From: an uncultured Pseudomonadota bacterium
Lineage (GTDB): Bacteria; Myxococcota_A; Polyangia; Nannocystales; Nannocystaceae
Length of the DNA: 34,620 bases
Direction of reading: 5' to 3'
NCBI GenBank assembly: GCA_913061055.1
Contig: CAJXVA010000036.1
Span: forward strand, 1-34,620
In this document: positions 1 through 7,537 of the stretch, in pieces
How the letters are laid out: each line of letters opens with the position of its first letter
How positions within the stretch are numbered: the stretch's first letter is position 1
The notes under the pieces: model-generated
Seen by the model: the letters and a program-made list of their open reading frames with translations, nothing else
Databases searched by the model: none
What the model was told of the DNA's origin: nothing
Position numbers and translations under genes: made by a program

Positions 1-48
1 TCTACACTAGATCGCTCGTCGGCAGCGTCAGATGTGTATAAGAGACAG
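1..48. other. Residual Nextera i5 adapter (not genomic)
   Basis: Positions 1-7 match the tail of the Illumina P5 oligo. Positions 8-15 (TAGATCGC) match the index usually called N501/S501. Positions 16-29 are the Nextera read-1 overhang and 30-48 the 19-bp Tn5 mosaic end. Genomic sequence starts at 49. The mosaic end supplies an artificial in-frame ATG at 32-34 that must not be used as a gene start. Confidence 0.98.
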
Positions 49-361
49 CCACAACGTCGCGTTCCAGCTCGAGCAGGGCCAAGGCGTCCCCAAGGACGTG
101 CCGCAAGCCATGGCGATCTACAAACGCGGCTGCGACGGCGGTCTCGGCAACTCGTGTCACAACCTCGGCGCACTCACCCAGCCCACCGATCCGAAGCAGG
201 CCGCCGAGCTGTACACCCGCGGGTGCCAAGGTGGATTTGCCCCGTCGTGCGGCAACCTGGCTCAGCTCTACACCGACGGTGAAGGTGTCGCGAAGGATCC
301 CGTGCGAGCGACCGAGCTTCGCAAGCAAGCGTGCGCCGGTGGTGTTACGAGCGCTTGTTGA
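49..361 (+). CDS. Cys-rich Sel1-like repeat protein, 5'-truncated
   Basis: This is the last ~103 codons of a gene whose 5' end lies beyond the contig; the first complete genomic codon is at 50-52 and the stop TGA is at 359-361. It holds about three Sel1-like repeats (alpha/alpha solenoid, TPR-related) of the form A-x-x-L-Y-x-R-G-C-x-G-G-x-x-x-S-C-x-N-L. Each repeat carries a Cys pair seven residues apart (CDGGLGNSC, CQGGFAPSC, CAGGVTSAC). The family precedent is the disulfide-locked repeats of Helicobacter Hcp proteins, which implies an exported, oxidised protein. A role as a protein-interaction scaffold is inferred; no catalytic motif is visible. The apparent ATG at 32 lies in adapter. Confidence 0.85.
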
Positions 362-412
362 CGCGCCGAATCGAGTCAGTCGCGGCGGCGTCGCCGGGTC
401 GCAGGCCTCAGC

Positions 413-748
413 TCAGTACTCAGTGTTGTCGCATGGGTCGGTGACGATCTCTTCGCAGCTGAGCCCCGGTGCGGAGGTGACGAAGCTGTACTCTCGATTC
501 GACCCGCCCGCGCTGTAGCTAGCGTCGAACAACGCGTCGTAGAGACCCTGGCAGACGCTCTTGGGTTCCTCGTCTTCGGTGAAGGAGGTGTCGTGGCAGG
601 TGCAGCCGCGGGTGGCCCCGGTGTACTCCGAATACCTGTACGTCTGGGCTCGGCAGGCGAGCGGCATGGATTCTTCCGGGTCATCACACCCGATCGGGGA
701 TGCGGCGAGGAGGAGAAGTGCGAAGGCGGAGAGCGTGGGCGTGCGCAT
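413..748 (-). CDS. Small Cys-rich lipoprotein, third gene of the collar cassette
   Basis: The 111-residue product begins with a lipoprotein-type signal peptide (hydrophobic residues 8-18) and a candidate lipidation Cys at 21 after S-P-I-G, an imperfect lipobox because of the Pro. The rest is acidic, with Cys at 32, 49, 51, 66, 98 and 106, enough for three disulfides. I recognise no family. It lies 9 bp downstream of the collar-domain gene on the same strand, so it is probably the last gene of a three-gene operon. The pentapeptide DALFD occurs here (71-75) and in the first lipoprotein of the cassette, a possible shared motif. No clear Shine-Dalgarno sequence precedes the ATG, consistent with translational coupling. 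Role unknown; predicted membrane-anchored. Confidence 0.75.
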   Translation of the reverse strand: MRTPTLSAFALLLLAASPIGCDDPEESMPLACRAQTYRYSEYTGATRGCTCHDTSFTEDEEPKSVCQGLYDALFDASYSAGGSNREYSFVTSAPGLSCEEIVTDPCDNTEY

Positions 749-757
749 GACGGATTC

Positions 758-1570
758 TCAGTCGCGGCGGCAGGCGAGGAGCTGCACGTAGGGCATGACT
801 TGGCCGGTGGAGACCGAGCTCGATGCCGTCGCCGGAGGGTTGACGACGTGTGTGTGCCCCGTGTCAGTCGCGCTCCCGGTGCTCTGACTCGCAACGGTGT
901 GCGAATGGTTGCCGTCGTTGTCGGTGAAGCGGTCGCTCGAGCCCCAAACGGCGATTTGTGTCGCTCCCAGAGAGAACCCGAGCGCGACAGCGGCAGAAGA
1001 CGAGCCTGCCGCATTGAAGGTCCCGCTCAGCCCGTCTTTCCACTGGTGGTTGTGACTCCCCGACGACCCCGTCGAATGAGCGGCAACACCATGTGTGTGC
1101 GCCACGGAGGTCGAGGCAGAAGGCACGTTACCGATATCCGTGATGTGGGAGTGCGCCCGGTCCTCGAGGTCGGTGAACCCTTCTCCCACCGTTCCCAGCA
1201 GCGTTCCTGCCGAGCCCTCCATCCCGACGACCGCCCGGCCGCGAGCCTCGATCAACTCGCTCCAGCCAGCCGGACACTCGGTCGCATCAAAGAACACCAC
1301 CGCCCCCGCGGGCACCCCGCCATCGCTGTTGCCTTCCAACGCCGAGATTCGGGTGTCGTTATCGTCGATGGCGTCGGCAGCCGCCTCGAAGTTGTCGTTG
1401 AACTCGGAGGCCAGTACGGGCGCTCCACTCTCGAAGGTGTTCGGGAGGTCGACAGGGCTTGCAAGCGCAAGCACTGGGAGTAGGGCTGCCGCCACAGCGA
1501 AGGCCGCAATGCCGCGACCGCGGCTGGAAAGAGTCTGGCGAGGGGAGAGCGTGACGTTGAACTGGATCAT
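758..1570 (-). CDS. Secreted phage tail-collar-like domain protein
   Basis: The product has 270 residues and a cleavable-type signal segment (hydrophobic 20-38). A short coiled-coil-like stretch (about 55-80) precedes a tail-collar/microcystin-dependent-protein-like domain: V-P-A-G-A-V-V-F-F-D at 86-95, C-P-A-G-W at 99-103, R-G-R-A-V-V-G near 110-116, and the closing M-P-Y-V-Q-L-L-A-C at 259-267. Five HxH motifs sit at 140-142, 158-160, 173-175, 222-224 and 239-241. In phage fibre tips such as T4 gp37, HxH triads from three chains bind metal, so a trimeric metal-bound fibre tip is inferred. The start has AGGA upstream overlapping the preceding gene's stop. No other phage gene is near, so this looks like a domesticated or host-type use of the fold. 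Ligand unknown. Confidence 0.82.
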   Translation of the reverse strand: MIQFNVTLSPRQTLSSRGRGIAAFAVAAALLPVLALASPVDLPNTFESGAPVLASEFNDNFEAAADAIDDNDTRISALEGNSDGGVPAGAVVFFDATECPAGWSELIEARGRAVVGMEGSAGTLLGTVGEGFTDLEDRAHSHITDIGNVPSASTSVAHTHGVAAHSTGSSGSHNHQWKDGLSGTFNAAGSSSAAVALGFSLGATQIAVWGSSDRFTDNDGNHSHTVASQSTGSATDTGHTHVVNPPATASSSVSTGQVMPYVQLLACRRD

Positions 1571-1579
1571 TGTGGTGTC

Positions 1580-1888
1580 CTATTGAAAGCAGGCGGTGTC
1601 GAAGAGGGCGTCGCCGAACACGGCGGGGACACAGCCCCCGCTCGAGTCGTCGGGTCCGGAGGATGTGAAGGGCTCGGCCGTCGTGGAGGAAGCCCCGGAG
1701 GTTCCCGAGCTGTCGTCCGCGGAGGCCCCCGTCGATTCGTCTGAGGACGTAGCGGCGCTCGTCCCCGGAGTTGTGTCAGGGGTACCGGTCGAAGTCCCCC
1801 CGGTAGTGGAACTAAGCTCGACCGCAGTCGGCTCGTCGTAACAGCCGACCGCGAGCAGGGCGGAAAGAAGGATCGAGAGGCGAAACAT
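1580..1888 (-). CDS. Small lipoprotein with Ser/Thr/Gly linker, first gene of the collar cassette
   Basis: I chose the start at 1888 because it gives a compact 102-residue lipoprotein: MFRLSILLSALLAVGC, with lipidated Cys 16. An open frame extends further upstream but has no signal-like N-terminus. Residues 25-84 are a low-complexity Ser/Thr/Gly/Asp linker typical of Nannocystaceae surface lipoproteins. Only about 17 residues follow, with two Cys (86 and 100) that could pair. The stop TAG overlaps the AGGA of the next gene, so translation is probably coupled. With almost no globular domain, it may act as a membrane tether or partner for the collar protein. That is inference; no family is recognised and no Shine-Dalgarno sequence is evident. 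Confidence 0.72.
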   Translation of the reverse strand: MFRLSILLSALLAVGCYDEPTAVELSSTTGGTSTGTPDTTPGTSAATSSDESTGASADDSSGTSGASSTTAEPFTSSGPDDSSGGCVPAVFGDALFDTACFQ

Positions 1889-1907
1889 CGGATTCAACAG
1901 GGAGGTG

Positions 1908-1936
1908 TTGAAGGCCGCACTTTCGATTCCTAAAAA
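1908..1936 (+). promoter_or_regulatory. Candidate sigma-70-like promoter for the kinase/sigma operon
   Basis: TTGAAG (1908-1913) and TAAAAA (1931-1936) are separated by exactly 17 bp, each matching 4 of 6 consensus bases. They lie in the only A/T-rich patch between the divergent genes at 1888 and 2020. Transcription would start near 1943, leaving a leader of about 75 nt. This is a pattern match only. Confidence 0.35.
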
Positions 1937-2019
1937 CCTGAAAAACAATGGATCGGTACCGGGCGCCGAAGGACTAGAGAGATGAAGGCGGGTCGCGTAC
2001 AACCGGCCTGCCCCTGTTC

Positions 2020-5000
2020 ATGGACGACGACCTTGAGAAGAAGCTGGCTGCGGCGGTGGAATCCGCATCACCCGATACCGATCCCGAAGCCGAGTGGACG
2101 AGGGCTGCGGTCGCTCGCCGCCTGCTTGGTCGCGCCGCTTCGCCCACCAAGATCGGGCGGTTTGCAGTCGTTCGCTTCGTGGGATCCGGGGGAATGGGGC
2201 GAGTTTTCCTCGCGTACGACGAACGCCTTCAACGCGAACTCGCGATCAAGCTCCTGGCCGGACGGCGCTCCAAAGCCGCTGCCGAACGCCTGCTCAAAGA
2301 GGCCCGGGCACTCGCCCGGCTGAGCCACCCCAACGTCGTCCAGGTCTATGAGGTCGGTATGCACGGCGATGACCCGTTCATCGCTATGGAGTACCTCCGC
2401 GGCTCGACCCTGCGGCACTGGCAGACAGAGACCTCGACGCAGCCGCGCCACATCCTCGACGCCTACCTCCAAGCCGGCGCTGGTTTGCAGGCTGCCCACG
2501 AGCAGGGCCTCGTCCACCGCGACTTCAAGCCGGAGAATGTCTTCATCCAAGCGGAGCCGGGCCGTATCCGGGCGCGGGTCATCGACTTCGGCTTGGCACG
2601 ACTGGGCGAAGCGACGTCCGCCACGTCCACGGAGCTCCCCACCGGCGAGATCACCAGCGTCACCCGCTCGGGAACCGTCTTGGGTACTCCGATGTACATG
2701 GCGCCCGAACAACTGCGCGGCGAACCTGGGTCCCCCCGGTCAGACCAGTTCTCGTTCTGCGTAGCGCTCACGGAAGCGTTGTGGGGTGCGCATCCCTTTT
2801 CGGCAGACTCGCTCGATGGCCTGCGAGCGGCCCACCTGCGTCCTCCTATCATTCCGAAGGACCCTGCCGATGAGCTGCCTTGGCTCCGCCCGATACTGAC
2901 GCGCGGCATGGCGGCGAAACCTGAAGACCGGTTCGGATCGATGGGGAGTTTGCTCGACGCCCTGGGCCACGATCCGCTCAAGCGGCGGCGTCAGGTGCTG
3001 GTCTTTGGGGGCGGGGCCGCGGCCGTCGTGTTGCTCGGCGTCGCCGCGGGCAGGCTTACGGGGAGCGAACCGCCGTGCACGGGTGCCAAAGAGGCGTTCG
3101 ACGACGTTTGGTCCGACGGACGAAAGGACTCGCTCGCGGCAGCCTTCCACGCCCTCGAGGCCGGCCACGCCGCGCAGACTTGGAGCAGGATCTCCCCGGA
3201 GTTGGACGACTTTGCTCAGCGCTGGGCGCAAGGTCACCAGGACGCCTGCCTTGCCGCGAGCGTTCGCCACGACCAGTCGTTCGACGTCATGGACCGCCGC
3301 ATGGCATGCCTCGATCGCGCGCGTCAGGTGTTCGACGCCACCGCCCAAACCCTCGAAAGCCGTGCCGCCGAAGTCCTCGACCGCGCCGATGACGTCGCAG
3401 CTGGCCTCCCGGACCTCGACGCATGTGCGTCCGTAAGTCTCCTGGGCGCACACAACAGGTCCCCCCCTGCGAGCCAAGCGGGTATCGTGAACCGCGGGCG
3501 GGGTCTCGTTGCGGAAGCCAATGCGCTGCGAGCAGCTGGGCAGGTCGCGCTCTCCCTCGAGAAGGCCGAGCAGGCCGAAGCCGAGGTTCGAGGTCTCGGG
3601 TTCCTGCCCATCGAGGCCGAAGTGCAGCTCGCGCTTGGTCGCACGCTGCGAGACGCGGGACGGCCGGACCCAGCGACACAAGCCCTCGCGGCTGCTCACG
3701 AAGCGTCCGCACGAGCGGAGCTCACCACACTGCGCCGGGACGCCTTGGCCGAACGGTACTCACTGGAGGCCGAGCGGGGAAACTTCGCGGTCTGCGATGC
3801 CCTCGAGCCCGGCATGCAGGGCAGTTCGAGGCTCCCCAAGGAGATCGCCGACGCCCGAGTCCGGCAAGCGTCGATGCTGCACCTACGTGGCCGCTCATCC
3901 GAAGCCACCGAGGGATTCCGGGAAGCTCTAGCCCTCCTGGAGGCGATCGACGATCCCCTCGCGGTTGCCCAAGCTCGGGACGGCCTCACCTCGTCCCTCA
4001 CGGCGCAGGCCCGCTTCGCCGAAGCCAGAGCGACAGGCGAACGTGTCATTGAGACGCTGACCAAGCACCTCGGGTCACACCATCCTCGAACGGCGGAGGC
4101 GCACGCCTCCCTCGCGGACACCCTTCGCCAGGCCGGGGAGTACGACGATGCGGAGGTCCAAGCGAGGCGTGCGTTGGAGTTGACCATCTCGGTTCGACCG
4201 CCGGGCCACCCCGACATCCCCGCGGCGCGACGAACACTGGGGAGCCTCTTGTGGGCGGCGGGCAAGAATGAGCAGGCCTTGGCCACACTCCGACAGAGCG
4301 TGCAAGAGACGGAGGCCGCATTCGGGCCCGACCACATCGCCACAGCATCCGCCTACAACAACCTCGCGGGGCCGCTGGCGAACATGGAGCGAACGGACGA
4401 AGCCCTCGCCGCCCTCCGCGAGTCAGTCCGCATCAAGACGTCCGTCCTTGGAGAGGAGCATCCGTCGACGGCGCGAACCCGCGACAACGTGGGGGGCCTG
4501 CTTCGCATGCAAGGCCACTTCGACGAGGCGCAGATCGAACATGAGGCCGCCCTCAAAGCGAGGATCGCAAGCCTTGGGGAGGACCACCCGCAGGTGGCGA
4601 TCTCCCACTCGAACATCGGTGCGCTTTTCCAGTTCAAGGGCGACCTCGTGGCGGCCGAGAAAAAGTATGCCGAGGCGGTCCGGGTCGCGATCGCCTCGGA
4701 GGGGCCATCTCATCCGGATGTAGCCCACTACAAAGTCAACCGCGCGAACATGTTGGTCGAGCTCGGACGGGTACGGGAGGCGGTCGCCCTGCTCCGCTCG
4801 GCACTGGAGATCCGTACGGCCAAACTGGACCCGGGGAGCAACGCGCTTCTCGACACCCACAACGCACTGGGACGCGCGCTCTGTAGCGCAGGACAGCTGA
4901 CAGAAGGCCGGGAGCAGCTTGAAGAGTCTCTCGCCGTACCACCGACAACCGACAGGCTCGCGATGCTCCGCTACGAAGCCGCTTTCGAGCTCGCCAAGTG

Positions 5001-5133
5001 CGCTCGACAGGAGGGAGACGTCGAGAGGGCACGCACTGCGGCCGCTCTCGCGCTCAAACTGGCGGCGAGCGACGGGCCCAAGGGCCGCGCCTTTTCGGAG
5101 ACCGTCCAAGCGTGGGTCGAGGAACGCGGCTAG
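2020..5133 (+). CDS. Transmembrane Hanks-type Ser/Thr kinase with C-terminal TPR domain
   Basis: The 1037-residue protein has an N-terminal kinase domain (about 46-320) with all key motifs: glycine loop GSGGMG 55-60, VAIK-type Lys 77, HRD 166-168 with Lys 170 and Asn 173, DFG 189-191 and APE 228-230. One membrane segment (about 325-345) follows a K-R-R-R stop-transfer patch. The remaining ~690 residues are mostly alpha-helical and end in kinesin-light-chain-like TPRs (about 680-930, with recurring L-G-x-x-H-P spacing). The kinase should face the cytoplasm and the TPR region the periplasm, suggesting a receptor that senses a protein or envelope ligand. An ECF-like sigma gene follows 42 bp downstream and is the obvious candidate substrate. 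No Shine-Dalgarno sequence is seen; the start is the first ATG before the conserved region. Confidence 0.95.
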   Translation: MDDDLEKKLAAAVESASPDTDPEAEWTRAAVARRLLGRAASPTKIGRFAVVRFVGSGGMGRVFLAYDERLQRELAIKLLAGRRSKAAAERLLKEARALARLSHPNVVQVYEVGMHGDDPFIAMEYLRGSTLRHWQTETSTQPRHILDAYLQAGAGLQAAHEQGLVHRDFKPENVFIQAEPGRIRARVIDFGLARLGEATSATSTELPTGEITSVTRSGTVLGTPMYMAPEQLRGEPGSPRSDQFSFCVALTEALWGAHPFSADSLDGLRAAHLRPPIIPKDPADELPWLRPILTRGMAAKPEDRFGSMGSLLDALGHDPLKRRRQVLVFGGGAAAVVLLGVAAGRLTGSEPPCTGAKEAFDDVWSDGRKDSLAAAFHALEAGHAAQTWSRISPELDDFAQRWAQGHQDACLAASVRHDQSFDVMDRRMACLDRARQVFDATAQTLESRAAEVLDRADDVAAGLPDLDACASVSLLGAHNRSPPASQAGIVNRGRGLVAEANALRAAGQVALSLEKAEQAEAEVRGLGFLPIEAEVQLALGRTLRDAGRPDPATQALAAAHEASARAELTTLRRDALAERYSLEAERGNFAVCDALEPGMQGSSRLPKEIADARVRQASMLHLRGRSSEATEGFREALALLEAIDDPLAVAQARDGLTSSLTAQARFAEARATGERVIETLTKHLGSHHPRTAEAHASLADTLRQAGEYDDAEVQARRALELTISVRPPGHPDIPAARRTLGSLLWAAGKNEQALATLRQSVQETEAAFGPDHIATASAYNNLAGPLANMERTDEALAALRESVRIKTSVLGEEHPSTARTRDNVGGLLRMQGHFDEAQIEHEAALKARIASLGEDHPQVAISHSNIGALFQFKGDLVAAEKKYAEAVRVAIASEGPSHPDVAHYKVNRANMLVELGRVREAVALLRSALEIRTAKLDPGSNALLDTHNALGRALCSAGQLTEGREQLEESLAVPPTTDRLAMLRYEAAFELAKCARQEGDVERARTAAALALKLAASDGPKGRAFSETVQAWVEERG

Positions 5134-5175
5134 CCGCCTTGCAAATCTGTCGCCGGCGTTTCTATCCTCGCCTCG

Positions 5176-5808
5176 GTGACCGCGTCCGACGACGAGATTG
5201 ATCAACTCGAACGGTGGAGGAACGGGGATGCAGATGCGGGAAGTGATCTGTTCGATCGCCACTTCAGCTCCGTGTTCCGCTTCTTCCGGAGCAAGATCAG
5301 TGGACCGGTCGACGACCTCGTCCAACGGACCTTCGTCGCATGCATCGAGGGCCGAGCGCGGATCCAGAGCGACGCAGGGTTTCGCCCCTACCTTCTGGGA
5401 TGCGCGCGCAACATTCTGTTCGCCGAATATCGAACCCGGAAGAAGCTCGGGTCCGGTGACGATGTTGGAAGCTCGAGCGTCGTCGACCTCGACCCAAGCC
5501 CGAGCGCCGTTGTCGTGCGCAAGGAGGAACATGCGCTGCTCCTTCGGGCGTTGCGACACCTCTCGCTCGATCATCAGATCGTTCTCGAACTCTACTACTT
5601 CGAGGCACTCCGGGGACCGCAGCTCGCAGCCGCGCTTGAAGTCCCAATGGGAACGGTCCGTAGCCGGCTCAAGCGAGGACTCGAGCGTCTTCGTGAAGAA
5701 GTCGAGCGCCTTGCGGCCGACCCTTCCCTCGCCGTCTCGACGATGACCGGCATGGACACGTGGGCCGGCGAGATACAGACCGCCCTCGAACGCTCCCCTG
5801 GCGACTGA
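5176..5808 (+). CDS. ECF-type RNA polymerase sigma factor
   Basis: The product has 210 residues with a GTG start. Sigma region 2 spans about 21-92 (F-D-R-H-F, then D-D-L-V-Q-R-T-F at 46-53, and C-A-R-N-I-L-F-A-E-Y-R at 76-86). Region 4 spans about 120-178, with a helix-turn-helix around 147-168 ending G-T-V-R-S-R-L-K-R-G. This is the two-domain layout of group IV sigma factors that direct RNA polymerase to regulon promoters. The acidic residue that commonly follows Gln in region 2.2 is Arg 51 here. No anti-sigma gene is adjacent; the linked gene is the membrane kinase, so phosphorylation-based control is inferred. A ~30-residue C-terminal tail after region 4 is unassigned. Confidence 0.92.
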   Translation: MTASDDEIDQLERWRNGDADAGSDLFDRHFSSVFRFFRSKISGPVDDLVQRTFVACIEGRARIQSDAGFRPYLLGCARNILFAEYRTRKKLGSGDDVGSSSVVDLDPSPSAVVVRKEEHALLLRALRHLSLDHQIVLELYYFEALRGPQLAAALEVPMGTVRSRLKRGLERLREEVERLAADPSLAVSTMTGMDTWAGEIQTALERSPGD

Positions 5809-5957
5809 GTCCGAGCCATCTCCGCGCCCATTGCGCTCGGCCACGGTGCCGACCCCTGACCTGCCACGACCCCCGGAGGGAACCGTTTCGACCCCTTCGG
5901 CGGCCATTCTCGCCATTTTCGTGCGATCGGCGCTGTTCTGTGTCACACTATCGTAAC
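5809..5957. other. Intergenic region, nothing firm
   Basis: These 149 bp separate the sigma gene from the PepSY-like gene and presumably hold the latter's promoter. A GGAAC at about 5879 recalls an ECF -35 element, but I see no matching -10 at the right distance. No hairpin terminator with a T tract is visible. Confidence 0.5.
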
Positions 5958-6215
5958 ATGAGCGTCACCGACTTGAAGCGGAGAAGTCGCCGGTACGCGA
6001 TCTGTCTTGGGCTCCTGGGCGCGACGTTTGTCGCCGTCCTGTGCCCAACGCCGATGGAGCGGGACGAGGCTGTTGCGCACGCGTCCGAGTTCCTCGATAC
6101 GGAGGTCGACTCCACCTCGCTCAGCCTCGATGGTCGCACCTGGACCGTGAGCGCCGGAGACCAGCGCGCCACCGTCGACGCGCAGACCGGCGAGCTGCTC
6201 GAGCTCGAGTTCTAG
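5958..6215 (+). CDS. Small single-pass membrane protein with PepSY-like domain
   Basis: The 85-residue product has a basic N-terminus (K-R-R-S-R-R at 7-12) and one hydrophobic segment (about 14-32), then a ~50-residue domain. The pattern near 36-50 (E-A-V-A-H-A-S-E-F-L) and the ending V-D-A-Q-T-G-E-L-L-E-L-E resemble PepSY domains (a helix plus beta hairpin found in peptidase propeptides and membrane proteins, often thought to inhibit proteases). It should be inner-membrane anchored with the domain in the periplasm. The ATG at 5958 precedes a good signal-anchor; an upstream extension has no coding character. The porin gene begins 19 bp downstream, so the two are probably co-transcribed. Assignment rests on the C-terminal motif and short length. 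Confidence 0.65.
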   Translation: MSVTDLKRRSRRYAICLGLLGATFVAVLCPTPMERDEAVAHASEFLDTEVDSTSLSLDGRTWTVSAGDQRATVDAQTGELLELEF

Positions 6216-6234
6216 TCCGCGGTTCATCACCTCG

Positions 6235-7521
6235 ATGCCCTGGCTCGCCACCGCGCTTCTGTGCGTGCAGCCTGCGACGCGCGGCGTCCCTGACGTGCGC
6301 GCAGTTCCCTACGAGGGACCCGAGCCTGTGCCGGTCTCGGACGCGCCGGCACAGACCCACGTCCCTCCCACCGCGGACGTGGTCGAGCCTGCCGAGACCT
6401 CGCCACCGCCCGAGCCGACCATCACCGTCGGCGCGCCCGGAGAAGGGCTCCGCTGGCTCAGCTCCGATGGTCGATTTTCCCTGCGCTTGGGGCTCCGCGG
6501 ACAAGTCCGCTATGAGCTCATCGCGAGGCCCGAAGACTCCCCCACCCAGTCGCTCTCGTTGCGTCGCGCACGGGTGAAGTTCTCCGGCCACACCTTCGGC
6601 GAGCACAACACCTACAAGCTCGAGCTCGGCGTCTCCCCGCGCGACATGGGCACCAGCCCCGACGGCCCGCGCTTCACCCCCGTGCTCGACTGGGCGCTCG
6701 AGTTCTCCAAGCTTCGCGACCTGCAGTTCCGCGTCGGCCAGTACAAGCTGCCCTACTCCCGGGCACGCATGCAGTCCTCCGGAGACCTCCAGTTCGTCGA
6801 TCGTTCGATCGCCGATGGGGAGTTCAACCTCAATCGCGACGTCGGGTTCGATCTTCACTCCGACGACCTGTTTGGGCTCGACCACCTGGGCTACTACGCC
6901 GGCATGTTTCTCGGCGAAGGCCGTGACGCCTACCGGGCGACGAACTTCGAGGTCGTGTACCTCGCCCGCCTCGAGGTGTTTCCGTTCGGGACCTACGACG
7001 AAGACGATACCGAGTCGGACCTCACCCGCGAACGGGTCCCCCGCATGTCGATGGGGTTTGCCTACGCGTTCGTCGATGGGGCCCTGTTTGAGCGCGGCAC
7101 CAACGGCTCCCGTCCCGAAGGCGGCGGAACCACCGACATCCACAACGCCACCGCCGACACATCGTTCAAGTTTGGTGGAGCCACCGTGTTCGCCGAGGCC
7201 TACCTGCGGGAGGGCAATCGCCGCGCGGGTCCCTCGCTCCCCGCCACCGGGCTCTCCCCAGCCCGCAACGGCTACGGGTGGAACGCCCAGGCCGGTTATC
7301 TCTGGGGCCCCCAGCCGTTCGAACTCGTGGGCCGATTCGGTGAGACGCGACCAACCGGAGATTCGCTGCTCCCACGCCGACGACAGCCCACCGTCGCCCT
7401 GGGGTACTACTTCTTCGGCCACGCCGTGAAGCTTCAGCTCGACTACAGCCCGAGCTGGCAAGCGTCTCTGAGGGACGCACCAAGCCACGTGGTCCGGTTG
7501 CAGTTTCAGGGCGCGCTGTAG
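6235..7521 (+). CDS. Phosphate-selective porin O/P (OprO/OprP)-type outer-membrane protein
   Basis: The 428-residue product has a short hydrophobic leader (1-12), a Pro/Glu-rich spacer to about residue 62, and a long series of alternating beta strands. Family-typical elements include F-S-L-R-L-G-L-R-G-Q-V-R near 81-92, L-R-R-A-R-V-K-F-S-G-H near 107-117, Y-K-L-E-L-G, and F-R-V-G-Q-Y-K-L-P-Y-S-R followed by F-V-D-R-S. These are hallmarks of the PF07396 porins, which form trimeric channels favouring phosphate or pyrophosphate in Pseudomonas. The anion specificity of this member is inferred. The last residue is Leu rather than the usual terminal aromatic. It sits 19 bp after the PepSY-like gene and converges with the VWA gene. 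No Pho-box-like repeat was found. Confidence 0.85.
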   Translation: MPWLATALLCVQPATRGVPDVRAVPYEGPEPVPVSDAPAQTHVPPTADVVEPAETSPPPEPTITVGAPGEGLRWLSSDGRFSLRLGLRGQVRYELIARPEDSPTQSLSLRRARVKFSGHTFGEHNTYKLELGVSPRDMGTSPDGPRFTPVLDWALEFSKLRDLQFRVGQYKLPYSRARMQSSGDLQFVDRSIADGEFNLNRDVGFDLHSDDLFGLDHLGYYAGMFLGEGRDAYRATNFEVVYLARLEVFPFGTYDEDDTESDLTRERVPRMSMGFAYAFVDGALFERGTNGSRPEGGGTTDIHNATADTSFKFGGATVFAEAYLREGNRRAGPSLPATGLSPARNGYGWNAQAGYLWGPQPFELVGRFGETRPTGDSLLPRRRQPTVALGYYFFGHAVKLQLDYSPSWQASLRDAPSHVVRLQFQGAL

Positions 7522-7537
7522 TGGCTCAAGCCGGCGC

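Noticed and set aside
32..361. ATG at 32 as the start of the Sel1-repeat gene
   Set aside because: The codon lies in the Tn5 mosaic end of the adapter; the real start is off the contig.
758..1570. Tail-collar gene as evidence of a prophage
   Set aside because: It has a secretion signal and sits between lipoprotein genes; no other phage genes, integrase or att-like repeats are seen.
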